Of a DNA stretch of 56,356 bases, positions 27,430-37,359 are shown one piece after another (the first letter of the stretch is position 1; the number at the start of each line of letters is the position of its first letter). Both the position numbers and the translations under genes were made by a program. The DNA comes from an uncultured Opitutia bacterium (GTDB lineage: Bacteria; Verrucomicrobiota; Verrucomicrobiia; Opitutales; CAJWYM01), in contig CAJWYM010000012.1 in the NCBI GenBank assembly GCA_913049555.1, positions 1-56,356 on the forward strand. The letters are read 5' to 3'. Below the pieces are notes generated by a model. It searched no databases. It was given only the letters and a program-made list of their open reading frames with translations, and was not told where the DNA came from.

Positions 27430-28113
27430 ATGGATATTCGGAAAAAATACGATATTCTCTCTTTGTTTCCAGAGATGATTTCTGGTTTTTGTTCCAACAG
27501 TATGCTTGGAAATGCTCAAAAAAAACAAATTTTGCAAATTCATCTTCATAATTTAAGAGATTGGACCTCAGGACCCCATTTTACAGCAGACGACCGTCCT
27601 TTTGGAGGTGGTGCTGGCATGGTAATCAAACCGGAACCTGTATTTTCTGCGGTTGAAGAACTAGCAGGAAACGACACTGAAGTTCTATATATGTCTCCTG
27701 ATGGGCAACCTTTAACCTCCTCATTGGCTAAAAAATTGGCTCATAAAGATCATCTCCTTTTTATCAGTGGACACTACGAAGGAATTGATCAAAGAATTCG
27801 TGATCATTTAGTAGATCGTGAAATTTCAATTGGAGATTACGTTTTAACTAATGGTACACTAGCAGCTGCAGTAGCTGTAGATTCTATTTCCAGATTTATC
27901 CCTGGAGTATTAGGAGATGACAAATCTTTAATGAATGAGTCCTTCACAAACAATTTACTTAGCCACCCTCAATACACTCGACCTGCTGTTTACCGAGACT
28001 TAGAAGTTCCTGAAGTTTTACTATCTGGTAATCATCAGAAAATAGAGGAATGGAGAGAAGAAAATAGAATTTCTAAAACACGCACATTGAGACCTGATTT
28101 AATAGAAAATTAA
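27430..28113 (+). CDS. trmD: tRNA (guanine-37-N1)-methyltransferase
   Basis: TrmD methylates G37 of tRNAs and prevents frameshifting. The 227-residue protein has the SPOUT trefoil-knot signatures DDRPFGGGAGMV, GHYEGIDQRI and IGDYVLTNGTLAA. The last is normally GDYVLTGGE, so two residues differ. The start ATG is preceded by AGGAAA, a modest Shine-Dalgarno motif. Confidence 0.96.
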   Translation: MDIRKKYDILSLFPEMISGFCSNSMLGNAQKKQILQIHLHNLRDWTSGPHFTADDRPFGGGAGMVIKPEPVFSAVEELAGNDTEVLYMSPDGQPLTSSLAKKLAHKDHLLFISGHYEGIDQRIRDHLVDREISIGDYVLTNGTLAAAVAVDSISRFIPGVLGDDKSLMNESFTNNLLSHPQYTRPAVYRDLEVPEVLLSGNHQKIEEWREENRISKTRTLRPDLIEN

Positions 28114-28125
28114 CATTACAAAGAT

Positions 28126-28491
28126 ATGAACCCAATTATTAACGAAATAACAAAAGAACAACTCCTCGAGGGACGTGAAAAATTTAAAGTTGGAGACGGA
28201 GTTCGCGTCCATTTAAAAGTAAGAGAGGGTGAGAAAGAAAGAATCCAAATATTCGCTGGCATCGTTATCTCTCGCAAAGGCAGTGGAATCCACGAAGCTT
28301 TCACAGTTAGAAAAATTGCCTCTGGTGTGGGTGTGGAAAGAGTATTTCCTGTTCACTCTCCTAATATTGAAAAAATTGAAATTGATCGTGAAAGTATCAC
28401 CATGAAGGCTCGCATGTACTATATGAGAGATCGTATTGGCAAAAGCGCTAATAAAGTTAAAGAAAGACGTCTATTCGAAAATAAAAGATAG
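28126..28491 (+). CDS. rplS: 50S ribosomal protein bL19
   Basis: The 121-residue protein matches bL19 (FKVGDGVRVHLKVREG, then RIQIFAGIVISRKGSGIHE). It is the last gene of the rpsP-trmD-rplS operon and starts 12 bp after trmD. A strong terminator follows. Confidence 0.97.
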   Translation: MNPIINEITKEQLLEGREKFKVGDGVRVHLKVREGEKERIQIFAGIVISRKGSGIHEAFTVRKIASGVGVERVFPVHSPNIEKIEIDRESITMKARMYYMRDRIGKSANKVKERRLFENKR

Positions 28492-28511
28492 ATTTTGTTA
28501 TAATTGAATAC

Positions 28512-28545
28512 AAAAGGGGGCGATTCGATTGCCCCCTTTTTTTTT
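28512..28545 (+). terminator. Rho-independent terminator after rplS
   Basis: A GC-rich 10-bp stem (AAAAGGGGGC with GCCCCCTTTT, 28512-28521 and 28531-28540) is followed by a run of five more T residues. Confidence 0.92.
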
Positions 28546-28592
28546 ACTTTTTCATTTGGGTTTCATTCTTAGTTTTGTAAGATAAGTTTTTC

Positions 28593-29936
28593 ATGCAAAA
28601 AAGAACAGATTGGTACATAACCGGTAGGACTTGGCTTGTAATTGATGCTATCCTTGCATTCATAACTGTTTTATTGGCCTATTCCTACAATGAGGATCTG
28701 AATGTTTCTTGGAACTCTACCATCCAGAATCAACCCTCCGCCTATCTTGCTGCGATTAGTTATGCTCTCTTTTTGTCGGTATGCTGTAACATAGTAGGAC
28801 TTCAAGACCCATTGAGACAAAGAAGGTTTTGGCCCAATATGGGAAGAACTTTGATTGGTGTATCCTCTGGAATGGCATGCTTCTTACTTTTTTTATACCT
28901 CGCATTTTTATTTCAGCTTGGGAGAACCGTTGGGATCCAAATATTTGTCACTAGCATCTTAATCCTACTAATTATAAGGATGATTATTTGGAGGATTAGT
29001 TCCCACTCAAACCGAAAAATTCTCCTCTTCTTACCACGCAAAGAACGCATTCACTTGGCCGCTATGATTAAATTGAGCGGCCTTCCATTTGAAACAGCGA
29101 GTTTGAATGAATCAGAGTTCAATCGCCATAATAACAGCGGTCAATTAATAGAGCTTTGTAAAAGTTTAAAAGCAGATGAGTTAGTCATTGATCATCAATC
29201 TTTTAGTCAAGACAACAATCCATGGATAAAGTGCTTATCTCATGGAATTCAAGTAAGTAGCAAAAGCAGCTTTTTAGAGCGCTATTTTTACAAAGTAAGT
29301 TGTAGTAAACTTGGAGTTAGTTGGTTGCTTGAATTAGACCTTAGACTCACCCACCCTATTTATCATAGGTGGAAACGATTGTTTGACATTGTTATCGCTC
29401 TAGTCGGTTTGCTTTTAACACTCCCTCTAATTGCTGCCATCTCTCTAGTCATCTTAGTTGAATCTGGGAGACCTGTTTTCTACAAACAAAAACGAGTTGG
29501 ACTGCGTGGGAATCCTTTTACAATTTGGAAATTCAGAACTATGTTTGTCCATTCTTCCGAATCCAATTCAAGATGGGCCAGTAAAAACGACGATCGCATT
29601 ACCTGGGTAGGAAAACTCTTAAGAAGAACTCGATTCGATGAAATTCCACAATTTTGGAATATACTTACTGGCGAAATGTCAATGATTGGGCCAAGGCCTG
29701 AATGGACTGATATTTCAGAAATATGGTCTCAGAAAATTTCGCTCTATCCTTACCGACATTTAGTAAAGCCTGGCCTCACTGGATGGGCCCAGATCAACTA
29801 CCCTTATGCAGCAACGGAAGAAGACGTTTTAGAAAAACTGAGTTATGATTTTTATTACATGAAGCACGCATCTGCACTTCTAGATTTACAGATTATTTTG
29901 AGGACGATCTCTGCAATCATGAAGGGGGCGCGCTGA
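28593..29936 (+). CDS. Undecaprenyl-phosphate sugar phosphotransferase (polysaccharide initiation)
   Basis: The 447-residue protein is a polyprenyl glycosylphosphotransferase of the WcaJ/PglC type. The N-terminal half has four or five transmembrane helices. The C-terminal half is the catalytic domain: after a helix it reads KRLFDIVIAL, then KFRTMFVHSSE, DEIPQFWNILTGEMSMIGPRP and KPGLTGWAQIN. It transfers a sugar-1-phosphate from a nucleotide sugar to undecaprenyl phosphate and starts a repeat unit. The next gene follows after 16 bp and encodes an exporter permease, which supports a surface-polysaccharide role. Confidence 0.93.
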   Translation: MQKRTDWYITGRTWLVIDAILAFITVLLAYSYNEDLNVSWNSTIQNQPSAYLAAISYALFLSVCCNIVGLQDPLRQRRFWPNMGRTLIGVSSGMACFLLFLYLAFLFQLGRTVGIQIFVTSILILLIIRMIIWRISSHSNRKILLFLPRKERIHLAAMIKLSGLPFETASLNESEFNRHNNSGQLIELCKSLKADELVIDHQSFSQDNNPWIKCLSHGIQVSSKSSFLERYFYKVSCSKLGVSWLLELDLRLTHPIYHRWKRLFDIVIALVGLLLTLPLIAAISLVILVESGRPVFYKQKRVGLRGNPFTIWKFRTMFVHSSESNSRWASKNDDRITWVGKLLRRTRFDEIPQFWNILTGEMSMIGPRPEWTDISEIWSQKISLYPYRHLVKPGLTGWAQINYPYAATEEDVLEKLSYDFYYMKHASALLDLQIILRTISAIMKGAR

Positions 29937-29952
29937 ATATTTAATTGTAATT

Positions 29953-30750
29953 ATGATTTCATTATTAAAACACTATCCCCTAGCTACCCAATTTATAAAG
30001 CGTAATATTCAGCAATCTCACAAGGGAAGCCTACTTGGGAATTTTTGGATGCTTCTCAGCCCGTTAATAATGTTTTCCATTTACGCAATCGTCTTTGGTA
30101 AAATCTTCAATGGAAGATACAACGCAATTGAAAATGAAACTTCAGCGGATTATGCGTTAGGGATCTTTTTGAGCTTAACCATTTTCCGATTGATTGCCGA
30201 AATCATTACCCAATCTCCTGTTCTAATTGTGAATCAACCTAATTTTGTTAAAAAAGTAGTATTTCCACTTGAGATTTTGTCCATATCATTGATTGGAGCA
30301 TCTATCTATAATTTTCTGATTACTATGATGTTAGTATTTGTAGGGATTATTTTTTGGGGCAATGGCCTGCATGTCACTGCTTTTTGGCTACCGGTTCTTT
30401 TGTTACCCATGTTTCTATTCTTATTAGGAACCTCTTGGCTTCTCTCAGCACTTGGGGTGTTTTTAAGAGACATTGCAAAGTTGATGGATAATTTTTCTAT
30501 TGTCTTGATGTACAGCAGTGCCGTCTTTTTCTCTACTGCTATGATTAAGGATTATTCAATTCTAGTATGGAATATAATTAAATGGAATCCTATCATCCAC
30601 TTTATAGACGTTGCTAGGAACATTATGCTTTGGAATCGGTCTCCCACCAATCATCAATTGATTTATATGTATGTATCCAGTTTTCTAATTTTTATAGTTG
30701 GCTATTGGGTGTTTGTGAAACTCAAGCCAAATTTTGCGGACGTTTTGTAA
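29953..30750 (+). CDS. ABC-2 type polysaccharide exporter permease (Wzm/TagG-like)
   Basis: The 265-residue protein has six predicted membrane helices. Its start (KRNIQQSHKGSLLGNFWMLL) is typical of Wzm/TagG permeases, which export lipid-linked polysaccharides with an ATPase partner (Wzt). No ATPase gene follows: the next 190 bp hold a terminator and then genes on the other strand. The subunit is therefore orphaned here, or its ATPase is elsewhere. The start ATG has no Shine-Dalgarno motif. Confidence 0.88.
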   Translation: MISLLKHYPLATQFIKRNIQQSHKGSLLGNFWMLLSPLIMFSIYAIVFGKIFNGRYNAIENETSADYALGIFLSLTIFRLIAEIITQSPVLIVNQPNFVKKVVFPLEILSISLIGASIYNFLITMMLVFVGIIFWGNGLHVTAFWLPVLLLPMFLFLLGTSWLLSALGVFLRDIAKLMDNFSIVLMYSSAVFFSTAMIKDYSILVWNIIKWNPIIHFIDVARNIMLWNRSPTNHQLIYMYVSSFLIFIVGYWVFVKLKPNFADVL

Positions 30751-30847
30751 AGAATTTGTTCTCTAGAATATTAGAAATCAAAGAGTGACTTTCAAAACAG
30801 AGATCGATCCAGATTGCTTGAAGTCATTCGTCGAGGACTCAATCAAT

Positions 30848-30880
30848 TAGGTATTCTTAAAAAATACCTATCCTTTTTTT
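30848..30880 (+). terminator. Terminator after the exporter permease
   Basis: An 8-bp stem (TAGGTATT with AATACCTA, 30848-30855 and 30863-30870) with a 7-nt loop is followed by TCC and seven T residues. It lies 97 bp after the permease stop. Confidence 0.65.
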
Positions 30881-30941
30881 GGAAGCAACTGTAAACAAGA
30901 GAAGTTAAATTTTGAAGCCATATCCATTTGCGGATAAAAGT

Positions 30942-31442
30942 TCAAGAAAGTGCTTCATTTTTAATAAGTAAACAAACAGATGAGGCTGCGATCCCTAGAC
31001 CTGCTCCTAAATCCCCTAGACCTTCATGAGTTGTGGCCTTGATCCCTACATTTTCAGTATCAATACCCATAGTTTTTGCTAACACATCCTTCATAGAAGC
31101 TACATAAGCAATAATTTTTGGTTTTTCTGCGATAATACTAGCATCCACATTGCCAATGCTGTAACCAATAGCAAAAGCTTCTTCAACCGCTTTTTTTAAA
31201 ATTTGCTGTGAATCAATTCCGGCAATGGAGGGGTCAGTAGGTGGAAAGTAATGTCCAATATCTTTTAAGCCGACCGCTCCTAGGATAGAATCTGCAATGG
31301 CATGTGTTAGGCAATCGGCATCTGAATGGCCTTCAAGACCTAATTTTGAATCAATTTTTATACCCCCTAAAATAAGTAATCTACCCGCTACCAACCGGTG
31401 AATGTCATATCCATAACCAACTCTAAAAGGCAATCTACTCAT
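30942..31442 (-). CDS. ispF: 2-C-methyl-D-erythritol 2,4-cyclodiphosphate synthase
   Basis: This 166-residue enzyme of the MEP isoprenoid pathway has the family signatures. GYGYDIHR holds the metal ligands D13 and H15. GHSDADCLTHAIADSILGA holds H39 and the third metal ligand H47. DIGHYFPP follows. It lies 86 bp after the NhaC-like gene on the same strand, so it may be in the same transcript or in a separate unit. Confidence 0.96.
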   Translation of the reverse strand: MSRLPFRVGYGYDIHRLVAGRLLILGGIKIDSKLGLEGHSDADCLTHAIADSILGAVGLKDIGHYFPPTDPSIAGIDSQQILKKAVEEAFAIGYSIGNVDASIIAEKPKIIAYVASMKDVLAKTMGIDTENVGIKATTHEGLGDLGAGLGIAASSVCLLIKNEALS

Positions 31443-31528
31443 AGAGATTTATTATATAGGATCCCAAAATAAGAGAGCGACTTTTTTTTTAAAGTTCCAG
31501 AATGAATCTATAGAAAATTATGAAATTC

Positions 31529-33136
31529 CTAAGATTTCCTCATTATTAAAACTAAAGGAATACCGGACATTAGGAGGATACCAAAAATATAAGCGAAAAT
31601 CCAATGAAGGTCTAAAAAACCAACAAATAGGCCCATGAAAATGCTCAATGTTAAAGCCAAGATAGCATAGGGCAACTGAGTGACAACATGCTGATAAGGA
31701 CTTACACCTGAAGCCACAGCAGAAACAATGGTTGTATCACTGAAAGGGCTGCAATGATCTCCAAATACAGAACCGCTAAATACAGCACCAATCACTGCAA
31801 GAAGAGGTCGCAAATCAGCCTCTGCATGCAAATCTAAAACCTCAACACTTAGTGAAATAGCTAATGGCATAAGGAGGGCCATGGTTCCCCATGAGGTTCC
31901 AGTAAAAAAGGAAACAATTACACCGATTATTAAAATTACAATCGGAAATAAAGCAGGAGAAATAGAACCCGTTAGTAGCGAGACTAGTTGATCAACCGTT
32001 CCTAATTCCGTAATCACTTTAGATAAGATCCAAGCACTCAATAAAACGACCAACGGACTAAGCATCGAAAAAGACCCATCACGAAAAGCCACTATAGCTG
32101 CGACAAAAGATCTCCGCTTATTCATGATCAGAGCGATCCCAATTGAAAGCATAGCAGAAACGTTTAAAATAAACATTGTCTGAGAATTACTAAAGGCCAT
32201 AGCAATTTTGAAAGTTGTAATTGGAAAAACCTCTGAGACACCGTCAAAATACATCCAGATTATTGAAAAGAAAATCAATACAAAAATTGGAATTGCTACC
32301 CGCAACCATCCCTTAGGATCGTAGGTCATTTTATTTACAGCATCTGATTCGCCATCATTTACAGGGGATACAGAAGATCTCATTCCATTGGTATAAAGCT
32401 GAAAATAGATGGCAAAAAACAATACAATTAGGGCAAAGAAACTGTAAAAATTGTAAGGAATGGATTGTATAAAAATCCAGTAAGAGCTTTCTGCGATTGA
32501 ATGGAGAGAAGAACGATTCAAGCCCTCAGAGATCAAGGCTACTTGAGTCGCTATCCAAGTGGAAAAAACCGCGATAGATGCGATACAAGAACCGGTAGTA
32601 TCGGCAATATAAGCCAATCGCACTCTTGGAATTTTGAGCATATCAAATAAAGGTTGGTTCATTTTACCAATCAACAAATTACTAGCCAATCCATCAAAGA
32701 AAGTAATGAATCCAGAGCTGGCAGCTAAACTTTCAGCCCTTCTCGATGATTTAGAAACCCCCATAAATCTATAGATTACAGATTTTAAACCCCCACCAAA
32801 ACGAATCAGTCCAGAAAAGCCTCCAAGTAAAAGCGTAAATAAAATAGAACCCATCTTCCAAGAATTTGTAAAAATCTCTTGGAGGGAATCTTTAAAAAAA
32901 ACGGCAACCTCTATAAGATTACCACTATGCAAAGCAATCATCCCAAGTAGCGAACCCAAGAATAAACTTATAGGAGCATTTCTTGTTACAAATAGAGCAA
33001 AAAAAGCAAATAAAGGAACTCCAAAAGACCAAAATACAAGATCACCTTTAATAATAGGAAATCCTAAAATCAAAGACAAAAAAAGATACTTTATAGGACT
33101 GTATTCCTTAAACTTGTTATGAATACTTTTTAACAT
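31529..33136 (-). CDS. NhaC-type Na+/H+ antiporter
   Basis: The 535-residue protein is a multi-spanning membrane protein with around 12 helices. Motifs such as FFDGLASNLLIG, RLAYIADTTGSC and the later GDHCSPFSDTTIVSA match the NhaC family (COG1757). NhaC proteins exchange Na+ for H+ or transport related solutes. It follows sufT by 66 bp on the same strand. Confidence 0.85.
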   Translation of the reverse strand: MLKSIHNKFKEYSPIKYLFLSLILGFPIIKGDLVFWSFGVPLFAFFALFVTRNAPISLFLGSLLGMIALHSGNLIEVAVFFKDSLQEIFTNSWKMGSILFTLLLGGFSGLIRFGGGLKSVIYRFMGVSKSSRRAESLAASSGFITFFDGLASNLLIGKMNQPLFDMLKIPRVRLAYIADTTGSCIASIAVFSTWIATQVALISEGLNRSSLHSIAESSYWIFIQSIPYNFYSFFALIVLFFAIYFQLYTNGMRSSVSPVNDGESDAVNKMTYDPKGWLRVAIPIFVLIFFSIIWMYFDGVSEVFPITTFKIAMAFSNSQTMFILNVSAMLSIGIALIMNKRRSFVAAIVAFRDGSFSMLSPLVVLLSAWILSKVITELGTVDQLVSLLTGSISPALFPIVILIIGVIVSFFTGTSWGTMALLMPLAISLSVEVLDLHAEADLRPLLAVIGAVFSGSVFGDHCSPFSDTTIVSAVASGVSPYQHVVTQLPYAILALTLSIFMGLFVGFLDLHWIFAYIFGILLMSGIPLVLIMRKS

Positions 33137-33202
33137 TTTGGTAGAAAAAAGTGCAGGCCCGAGTTGTTTTTTCAGAACTGATACAAGAAAAAAGAATAGA
33201 AA

Positions 33203-33751
33203 TTAAACCATACCCAAAATCATTCTTCCCTCTTCACTGATCATATCTTGGCTCCATACAGGATCCCAGACGATCTCTACCTTGCACTCATAGATACCCG
33301 AAACCTCCCTCACCCTTGACTCTGCATCCTCAGCAATTGTTGGACCCATACCACACCCTGGCGCCGTCAATGTCATAGATACATCCACTTTGAACTGTCC
33401 ATCATCGTTCTTAGAAAGTTCCATAGAATAAACAAGACCGAGATCAACAATATTAACAGGGATCTCAGGATCATAAACATTTCTAAGTTGATTCCAGATT
33501 TCATCTTCGTCCGGAGTTCCCTCAAAAACATCAGGAGTCTCAGGAGAAGCTCCTACAACCTCCTCTCCCAAAGCATCTGCATCTTCCCGTTTGATTCGAA
33601 ACATACCATTGTCAGTGAGGATTGTAAAATTTCCTCCTAAACGATGTGTGATTGTTACGAGCAGACCCTCAGGTAAATTCATAGGATCCCCGTTAGGAAT
33701 TAAAGTTCCCTCCACTTCCCTTGAAAGTGCTACTGTGTCATTAGAACTCAT
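33203..33751 (-). CDS. sufT: SufT (MIP18/DUF59) iron-sulphur assembly factor
   Basis: The 182-residue protein is the long form of SufT: an N-terminal region of about 75 residues is followed by a DUF59/MIP18 domain. The latter has VYDPEIPVNIVDLGLVY (DPEIP at 94-98) and the TAPGCGMGP stretch (PGCG at 131-134). It works in iron-sulphur cluster maturation. It overlaps the sufD stop by one base, so the two are translationally coupled. The start is an ATG. Confidence 0.9.
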   Translation of the reverse strand: MSSNDTVALSREVEGTLIPNGDPMNLPEGLLVTITHRLGGNFTILTDNGMFRIKREDADALGEEVVGASPETPDVFEGTPDEDEIWNQLRNVYDPEIPVNIVDLGLVYSMELSKNDDGQFKVDVSMTLTAPGCGMGPTIAEDAESRVREVSGIYECKVEIVWDPVWSQDMISEEGRMILGMV

Positions 33752-35100
33752 TATTTTGTAATTTTGTCTTCAAATTTTAAGTTTATTACTCTCCGGATAT
33801 TTTCTCGCAAATCCTCATTGTCAATTTTCTCAATGATTTCTTCGAAAAACCCAAAAACTAACAATTGTTTTGCCTGCCGCTCCTGAATCCCTCGAGCTTT
33901 CATATAAAATAATTCTTCGCTATCAATCTGTCCAGTAGTAGCACCATGGGAACATTTTACATCATTGGCTTCAATTTCTAAGCCCGGCAATGAATCCGCA
34001 GTTGCTAAAGGAGATAACAATAAATTCCTATTCGTTTGGTAGGCATCTGTTTGTTGAGCACATTTATCTACTTCAATCATCCCGCTAAATATTGTGTGTG
34101 ATTTATCTAACAACGCATTCTTGTATAAAAACTCAGAAGTCGCATTCGGAGCCAAATGGTATTGATGCGTTCTTTGATCAAATTCTTGTTTCTCCTCTGC
34201 GACAGTCAATGAATAAGTCTTCACATCTGCACCCGGTTCTATAATTTTAATACAGTTTTCAAAACGTGCTTTTTTAGACCCTAAATTAACGGAGATATTT
34301 TTAACTGAACAATCTCTTTTGGCAATCGTCTCTCCAATTTGAAAAGAAGTCGTATGTTCGTTCCAATTTTGGATGCTCTTCCGGAATACTTTTGAATTAG
34401 CTCCTGCATAAATCGTTTCTAATCCACAGGAAAATGCATCTCCCTCAGGTTTAAGGGATTGATAAATGTCCACATGATTAACAAGAGTGTTGTCTTCAGT
34501 AACAATCAGTGTGTGAGGGAATAAAGCAGTCTCACATTCGTGAGCCCAATGATAGGCAATAAAGGGCTTCTCAATTTCTACACCCTTAGGGATGTATAGA
34601 AACACCCCCGTTTCACAGTAGGATGCATGAAGAGCTAAAAACTTGTCCCCGCCCAACGTACTACGATCATTGAGGAAATAATTTTTTAAAAGATCAGGAT
34701 ACCGTTCAAAAGCAATATTTAAAGACTCCCAAATGACCCCTTTTGCTTTGAGTTCATCGGAGAGTTGATAATCAATCATAAAGTTATCAGTAAAAATCAT
34801 TCTACCCGAATATTCCGAAATCATTTTTGATTCAGAAATTGTCTTTTCTTTAACAGAATCAACGGGCTCTCTCGTTTTTATAAAAGGCTCAAGAAATATG
34901 TCTGAGGGATTTGAAAAGCGCCATTCTTCGTCGGTTCTTTTAGGCATCTTCAATGACTTGAATTTTTCCCAATATTCTATTTTCAATTCCTGAATCCAAG
35001 GAGAGGATGAAAACTGCTTTATATGATTATTAAAAGTTTCCTCAGTCAGGATACTTTTCCTCAAGGACGCCTCTTTTTTAGGATCGCAAATTTGTGTCAT
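33751..35100 (-). CDS. sufD: SufD, iron-sulphur scaffold subunit
   Basis: The 449-residue protein forms the SufBC2D scaffold complex. The C-terminal core has the SufD hallmark KCSHGATTGQID, with C383 and H385, the residues reported as important in SufD. The middle part holds the beta-helix repeats. It starts 37 bp after sufB and overlaps sufT by one base. Confidence 0.93.
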   Translation of the reverse strand: MTQICDPKKEASLRKSILTEETFNNHIKQFSSSPWIQELKIEYWEKFKSLKMPKRTDEEWRFSNPSDIFLEPFIKTREPVDSVKEKTISESKMISEYSGRMIFTDNFMIDYQLSDELKAKGVIWESLNIAFERYPDLLKNYFLNDRSTLGGDKFLALHASYCETGVFLYIPKGVEIEKPFIAYHWAHECETALFPHTLIVTEDNTLVNHVDIYQSLKPEGDAFSCGLETIYAGANSKVFRKSIQNWNEHTTSFQIGETIAKRDCSVKNISVNLGSKKARFENCIKIIEPGADVKTYSLTVAEEKQEFDQRTHQYHLAPNATSEFLYKNALLDKSHTIFSGMIEVDKCAQQTDAYQTNRNLLLSPLATADSLPGLEIEANDVKCSHGATTGQIDSEELFYMKARGIQERQAKQLLVFGFFEEIIEKIDNEDLRENIRRVINLKFEDKITK

Positions 35101-35137
35101 AATAAAATGTAAATGGTTAGATAATAATAAATCTAGA

Positions 35138-36544
35138 TTAACCTACCGAGCCCTCCATTTCCATATCAATCAATCTTTTTAACTCTACACTGTATTCCAT
35201 CGGAAATTCACGGATCAAATCATTCACAAAACCATTTACTGCCAAACTCATGGCTTCTCCCTCGGACAAACCTCGCTGTTGCATGTAAAAGATTTGCTCA
35301 GCACTGACCTTTGAAACACTCGCTTCATGCTGAACGGAGTTGTCATTTCCTCGAACTGTAATCGCTGGATAAGTATCGGTTCGACTGTTGGTATTGATTA
35401 ATAAGGCGTCGCACTCTGTGTTATTCTTGCAGCCTTTTAAATGTTTGGGCATATGAACTTGACCTCTATAAGAAGATCTGCCTGATCCAACGGAGATACT
35501 TTTAGCAATAATATTGCTTGTCGTATCATCTGCAGCATGAATCATTTTAGCACCGGTGTCTTGATGCTGTCCATCATTTGCCAATGCGATTGAGAGAACT
35601 TCCCCTCGAGCTCTTTTACCTTTAAGTATCACTCCAGGATATTTCATAGTTAGACGAGAGCCAATATTACAATCAATCCATTTGATGGTAGCATCTTCCT
35701 CTGCCATTCCTCTTTTGGTGACCAAATTAAAGACATTATTAGACCAATTTTGAACAGTGATATATTGAATTTTGGCACCCTTTAAGGCGACCAATTCAAC
35801 TACTGCACTGTGAAGTGTGCTGGTTTCAAACTTAGGAGCTGTGCAACCTTCCATATAAGTAACTTCAGCTCCCTCATCTGCAATAATAAGAGTTCTTTCA
35901 AATTGACCAAAATTTTCAGCATTGATCCTGAAATAAGCCTGCAAAGGTTGCTTCACTTTCACTCCTGGGGGAACATAAATAAAACTTCCACCACTAAAAA
36001 CAGCGCTGTTTAAAGCAGAGAATTTATTATCTCCGGTCGGGATGACTTTCCCAAAATATTTACGAAATATTTCTTCGTGTTCATTCAATCCCTCGGTAGG
36101 ACCAACAAAAATAACTCCCTCTTTTGCCAATTCCTCTTTCATATTAGAATATGCGGCCTCACTATCAAATTGAGCCTCCACTCCAGAAAGAAACTTTCTC
36201 TCTTGTTCTGGAATCCCAAGACGTTCAAACGTTTCTTTCATTTCATCAGGAACATCCTCCCAACTCCGACTCGGCTTTTGACCTTGTGACAAATAGTAAC
36301 GTATCTTATCAAAATCAATATTGTGCAGGTCTTTTGTTGCCCATTTAGTCGGCATTGGTTTACTTTTGAAAACTTCAAATGCCTTTTGTCGAAATTCTCG
36401 AACCCATTCGGACTCTTCTTTAACATCCACAATGTAGTCGATTACTTTAGAATCTAATCCAATCCCAGCATCAAATTCGTAATCCTGCTCATAGAAAAAA
36501 TTGCCCTTCTCGGTATCTATATTTATTGCTGCGGTATCACTCAT
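35138..36544 (-). CDS. sufB: SufB, iron-sulphur scaffold subunit
   Basis: The 468-residue protein is the main scaffold subunit. Conserved SufB stretches include [29 protein letters not shown] and the C-terminal [17 protein letters not shown]378 there corresponds to the cluster-assembly cysteine of E. coli SufB (C405). The ATG is preceded by AAAGGA, a moderate Shine-Dalgarno motif. It follows sufC by 19 bp. Confidence 0.95.
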   Translation of the reverse strand: MSDTAAINIDTEKGNFFYEQDYEFDAGIGLDSKVIDYIVDVKEESEWVREFRQKAFEVFKSKPMPTKWATKDLHNIDFDKIRYYLSQGQKPSRSWEDVPDEMKETFERLGIPEQERKFLSGVEAQFDSEAAYSNMKEELAKEGVIFVGPTEGLNEHEEIFRKYFGKVIPTGDNKFSALNSAVFSGGSFIYVPPGVKVKQPLQAYFRINAENFGQFERTLIIADEGAEVTYMEGCTAPKFETSTLHSAVVELVALKGAKIQYITVQNWSNNVFNLVTKRGMAEEDATIKWIDCNIGSRLTMKYPGVILKGKRARGEVLSIALANDGQHQDTGAKMIHAADDTTSNIIAKSISVGSGRSSYRGQVHMPKHLKGCKNNTECDALLINTNSRTDTYPAITVRGNDNSVQHEASVSKVSAEQIFYMQQRGLSEGEAMSLAVNGFVNDLIREFPMEYSVELKRLIDMEMEGSVG

Positions 36545-36563
36545 AATTATCCTTTGTTCTCTT

Positions 36564-37328
36564 TTAAACAGCTGTATCCACTAATTCATTTTTGACCCAA
36601 TCATAACCACGAGATTCTAGCTCTTTGGCCAACTCTTTATCTCCGCTATGAACAATCGCTCCATCCCACATAATATGAACCGCATCAGGGATTATATAAT
36701 CTAATAACCTTTGGTAATGCGTGATGACTAACATACCCTTGTCTTCACCTCGCATCAGATTCACTCCATTGGAAACAATCTTCAATGCATCAATATCCAA
36801 TCCACTGTCTGTTTCATCTAATACGCAGTAGGCAGGGTCAAGCATTGCCATTTGCAATATTTCACATCGTTTTTTCTCCCCACCAGAAAAACCTTCGTTT
36901 ACGCTTCTAGCGGTAAATTTACGGTCTATCTTTAAGAGATCCATTTTTTCATAGAGTGCTCTATAATATTTAGGAGCATCAAACTTTTCATCCTCTGAAA
37001 TTCTTGCTGTTAGAGCAGCACGAATAAAATTTGCTATACTTACACCTGGAATTTCAAGGGGATATTGAAATGCCAAGAACAAGCCCGCTCTTGATATTTC
37101 ATCTGGCTCTACTCCAAGAATAGATTCACCATCCAGTAAAACCTCTCCCCCATCAACTTTATAGTCCTCATGACCAGCTAGCACCTTAGCTAAAGTGCTT
37201 TTACCAGTTCCATTAGGGCCCATTAGAGCATGCACCTCTCCTTTAGGAATCGTGAGTGAGAAATCTTTAAGAATCGGTTTCTCGTCTATAGATACGTTGA
37301 GGTTTTTAATTTCTAGTGTTTTGTTCAT
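36564..37328 (-). CDS. sufC: SufC, ABC-type ATPase
   Basis: The 254-residue protein has all ATPase motifs: Walker [10 protein letters not shown] (37-45), the signature [11 protein letters not shown] and Walker [15 protein letters not shown]. It energises the SufBC2D scaffold. It lies 31 bp after the Fur-family regulator and 19 bp before sufB, in the order sufC-sufB-sufD-sufT. Confidence 0.96.
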   Translation of the reverse strand: MNKTLEIKNLNVSIDEKPILKDFSLTIPKGEVHALMGPNGTGKSTLAKVLAGHEDYKVDGGEVLLDGESILGVEPDEISRAGLFLAFQYPLEIPGVSIANFIRAALTARISEDEKFDAPKYYRALYEKMDLLKIDRKFTARSVNEGFSGGEKKRCEILQMAMLDPAYCVLDETDSGLDIDALKIVSNGVNLMRGEDKGMLVITHYQRLLDYIIPDAVHIMWDGAIVHSGDKELAKELESRGYDWVKNELVDTAV

Positions 37329-37359
37329 TTTGTAGTAATTGGATATAAAATCTGGATAA

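Noticed and set aside
30775-30894. Open frame without a start codon after the exporter permease
   Set aside because: No start codon, and a terminator hairpin lies within it. Reported only as a low-interest remnant.
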